Shown here one piece after another: positions 60,939-64,000 of a DNA stretch of 64,000 nucleotides. Each line of letters begins with the position of its first letter. Position 1 is the first letter of the stretch. The notes beneath the pieces are model-generated. The model had not been told where the DNA came from, made no database searches, and saw only the letters and a program-made list of their open reading frames with translations. The stretch comes from Dasyornis broadbenti (Eukaryota > Chordata > Aves > Passeriformes > Dasyornithidae): positions 5,641,178-5,705,177 of the forward strand of contig VZRN01006818.1 of NCBI GenBank assembly GCA_013397935.1, in the 5' to 3' direction. The position numbers and the translations under genes were made by a program.

Positions 60939-62810
60939 GAGGTAAAAATGCTGCCTGGGAGGGTGGGCCTCAGCCCAGCAGCTTGAGGTGGGAGAGGTGT
61001 GAATGGCTCGTACACTGGTGGCCCATTCTAACAACCATAACAAGAAGCTCCTCTTCAACCTCTGACATGAGCCTGTTTCTCACTTGTCCTGGCCGGAGCC
61101 GATGCCTATCATCCATATTGCAAGAGTGGGCGAGGTGGCTCCAACTCTCGTGCCACAGTCTGCCCGAGGAGGCTGCCAGCCCTGATCCCCAGGGCAGCAA
61201 CTACAGCTGAGGCCAGCTGAATCATTCGCTTGACTCATGGTGATTTTTGACTGCAATTACACACTTCAGGATGGAGTTTAGGCTCTTCCCCAGGTCAGCC
61301 AGGCTTTGCAGACACCTAGCCAGACCTTTGCAGGTCACCTGTGTTTAGAAGGATGGGAAGAGGCTTGCCCTTCAGGGACAGCAGCCTCTCATCACAGCAA
61401 AACAGCCTGAGTGAGTTATGGTTTCTCATGCGGTGTCATGCAAAATCGTCAGGCTCTTGGCATGTGAGTGACTGTCCGTGTATCTCAGAGAGCCAACTTA
61501 CAAACAGATTCTGAGGGCTTTTATAATATTAAATGCTAAAGAAATTTTAGCTGCTGTTTTCAATTTTCAAAGCCTGCTTTGACAGTGAAAACTCAGATCC
61601 TCCTGACCGTGGCATGGCAAACTCTGCTGACGGTTATTCCGCCAGCAGTTACAACACATCGTGTTAGGTGGTCCCATCTCAGGGCAGGAGAGAGCTGATG
61701 GGTGGCGAGGGGAAACTGATATAGCCTAGCCATGAGGACTCACTGCCTGCCTGGGAAATAAAGGACACCAAAATATAACTGCGTGGGAAGGACTTCTAAG
61801 AAGAATTTGTCCCAAACCATTTCTGGAAACAGATGATAACATTATTTACTCAAATACAGGAAGCTTGAGATTGCAATGAATGATGAAAGGCAAGAGCTAA
61901 GGGTGAGGGGGAGAAATATGTACTTTCCCCTCCCCCTTCCCAAAAGACAGACGTAAAATCCCCACCAGCAAACCCCTGGTTGCTGGGCTGTGCAATCACA
62001 AGCTGATATATCCCCCTGTGTTTGTGCATGTGCACATCTCACACCCACACACTGCTGCCCGTCCCTCTTTGGATCCTAATGCCAGGGGCTCTTTCCAAAG
62101 ACAGGCACAGTATCCCACAGAGAAGAGTCCAGCTGTTGGTATCTTTCCCAGAAACCAAACACTGCAGCATTGAAGCTTTTCTGGCCTTTCAGTAGTTAAT
62201 CTGGGATACCCAGAAACCCTTTCCAATGAGAAGGGATGGGAAGCAAGGGGATATGCTTAAAAGCTTTTGTATTTATTTATTTATTTATTTGTGTTCATGT
62301 TTATGTAAATTTTGCATAAATCTAGATTGAACTTTGGGAGACTGAGCTCTCAAATACAGAATCCAGCTGTTTGAAATCACGAGGAATGTACATTCCCACC
62401 AGCAGTGTAAAGCCAAAATATAAAAAGGCAAATAGCCCAGCTATCCAAAAGAGGGCAGAGAGGGGAATAGCTCTTACAGAAGAGCATCCTATCTCCTTGT
62501 GTATTTATTTTTTATGATGCTGCTGCTTACCCTGTAGTGGGTGGGGAGCCGGGGGAGTGGGGAAATAGATGCTGGTTGTTTTGGAAACCACCGCAAGATG
62601 AAGCATCTGTCAGCATCTACTCAAAGTGATTCCCAGCCATGGCCTCTGCTATGCTCAAACGCAGTGAAAGCAGCACAGTCCCCAGGTGTTTTACTCTGCT
62701 GACAGTCTGACTGATCTGGATTCAGCAGTGCCAATCAGCCCAGCCACTGTGAATCTGCTGGTAGACCAAAGAGTGCCTCCTCACCACACTCCATGGCTCA
62801 GTGCACCCGC
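60939..62810. other. Noncoding DNA between two CR1 copies
   Basis: No gene is seen. Frames are at most 76 codons apart from those spilling out of the neighbouring CR1. It holds a short (ATTT)n array at 62271-62290 and otherwise nothing recognised. Confidence 0.6.
62271..62290. repeat. (ATTT)5 microsatellite
   Basis: Five perfect ATTT units. ATTTA words can act as AU-rich elements in 3' UTRs, but no transcript is evident here, so this is called only as a simple repeat. Confidence 0.93.
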
Positions 62811-63088
62811 AGAATCATAGAACCACACAGATTGTGTTGGAAGGGACCTTTAAAGGCCACCTAGTCTAACTCCCCTTGCAGTGACCAAAGGTATCTTCAA
62901 CTAGACCAGGTTACTCAGAGCCCCATCCAGCCTGACCTTCAATGTTGTCAGGGATGAAGCATCCATCACCTCTCTGGGCAACTTGTTCCAGGTTCTTGTT
63001 CCTCATGGTAAAAAACTTCTACCTTATATCTAATCTAAATCAACCCCTTTTTGGTTTAAAACCATTACCACGTGTACTATCCCAATGC
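62811..63088 (-). repeat. CR1 LINE, 5'-truncated 3' portion
   Basis: A CR1 3' end in reverse orientation. It starts with 'agaatcatagaaccacacag' and 'ttgtgttggaagggaccttt', then 'agaccaggttactcagagcc' and 'catccagcctgaccttcaat'. It continues to the segment complementary to the ORF2 C-terminus ('ctctgggcaacttgttccag', 'tatctaatctaaatcaaccc') and fades after 'accacgtgtactatccc'. The subfamily differs from the copies at 45061 and 60628, carrying the 'GGAAGGGACC' rather than the 'GGAAAAGACC' type of 3' end. Non-functional and moderately diverged. Confidence 0.93.
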
Positions 63089-64000
63089 CAGCTCAGCTCC
63101 TGTGGGGCTCAGGAAATCTGAAGATCACAGTCATTCTGCTCTTGGCTTCACAGCACACTGACAGCATTCTCAGCCTAACTGCAGGATGCCAAGCACCAAG
63201 ACAACACAAACTCACCATTTTCATCTGTCTGTCCTCAAAGCAGTTCAGCTTGTTAACTTTGTTTGAAGGAGCTTGATGTTAGTACAAATGTCAGCTGCAG
63301 ACCCTTCTGCCAGCACCAGGCCACATCCTCAGCACAAGCTCCACATCGTGTGTTTTGTTAAATTTAATGTCGGCACATGCACACACCCACACCTGAGCTG
63401 AACATGCACATATGATGGGGGTCTCCAGTGAAAGCTGCAGGACTCGTGACCTCTGAGGTTCAGGCTGCCACTCACTGGCTTCAGGGTAAGTTATACCTGT
63501 CCCCTAGGCACAAAGATATATATAACATCTCTGCAGAATACATTAAAGTACCTGCTGCAGAGATCAGCCCTCCCTTCCCAGCTATTACTTCATAAAAGAG
63601 CAAGAAGTTAGCCCTCTGAGCATTCTTTTAAGCCCTAAGTAAATTCTCAGGTTTTCAACAGCATTCTTTTAGTAAAATCTGTGAAGAATATAGTTATTAT
63701 TACAATAAAGATTATAATAAAGGCTTTGACAATCTTCTTTGACACCTAAATGTGGAATTGGGCCTATAATGCAAAAATGTCTGTTAGAGTGGGAAAAAAG
63801 CTAATGCATCCTTAGGGCACGCACGTACTTAGCCTTGCACCCTGAATGAGCTATGCAGTATGTGCAGGTACATGGATTAACAGGTCTCCTTTTTCTATAA
63901 ATAATCATTTGCACGGACACAAAAATGCATTGGCAGAAGGGAATAACCAAGGGTGAAGTCAGCAATTCAGAGGTTAATTACTACCATTAAGAAAAATATC
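63089..64000. other. Noncoding DNA, no gene seen
   Basis: No gene or repeat is recognised. The last 400 bases are AT-rich, with several AATAAA-like words and no identifiable exon upstream of them. Confidence 0.55.

Noticed and set aside
1..64000. CRISPR array, operons or prokaryotic mobile elements
   Set aside because: No spaced direct repeats of the right length, no dense coding and no ribosome-binding sites; the avian CR1 content shows this is eukaryotic nuclear DNA.
1..64000. tRNA, snRNA (U6 type), 5S rRNA or 7SK genes
   Set aside because: I looked for their familiar internal promoter boxes and conserved cores on both strands and recognised none; a covariance-model scan was not possible.

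Overview
The window looks like nuclear DNA from a bird, and I see no protein-coding gene, RNA gene or prokaryotic element in it. The main evidence for a bird is a set of 5'-truncated CR1 LINE retrotransposons. Their 3' ends carry the avian CR1 signature: a 'gttggaaaagacctctaaga'-type block next to copies of an ATTCTGTG-like 8-mer. There are also vertebrate-style microsatellites and two runs of N from a draft assembly. Open frames occur on both strands, but the longest is about 173 codons. None shows a recognisable domain, consistent exon structure or biased codon use, and several run through CR1 remnants, microsatellites or N runs. The best reading is intergenic or intronic DNA. The window alone cannot say which gene it flanks or which bird it comes from.

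Layout. 0-3 kb: unremarkable DNA, then two CR1 fragments head to head (2609-2655 minus, 2803-3043 plus). 3-17 kb: noncoding DNA holding a (TTCC)n array with a 209-base N gap (7773-8055) and a short CR1 relic near 8.92 kb. 17.4-18.3 kb: a very decayed, older CR1 on the minus strand that still shows reverse-transcriptase-derived sequence. 20.7-21.1 kb: a long pyrimidine tract built on (TTTTC)n. 21.15-21.39 kb and 25.14-25.38 kb: two direct copies, about 92% identical, of an unidentified sequence of about 237 bp. 31.9-33.25 kb: two diverged copies of another unidentified repeat, flanking a GC-rich patch at 32.46-32.76 kb. 36.0 kb: a (GGAA)n array. 42.5 and 47.5 kb: two perfect 11-bp inverted repeats. 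45.06-45.44, 60.63-60.94 and 62.81-63.09 kb: three clearer CR1 copies. 54.3-54.4 kb: an A-rich tract ending in a 15-base gap.

There is no set of genes working together here. The content is retrotransposon remnants, simple repeats, two unclassified repeat families and AT-rich single-copy DNA, some of which might be conserved regulatory sequence. I found no novel biological system. The items most worth checking are the 92% direct duplication, the second diverged repeat pair with its GC-rich centre, and the two perfect hairpins.
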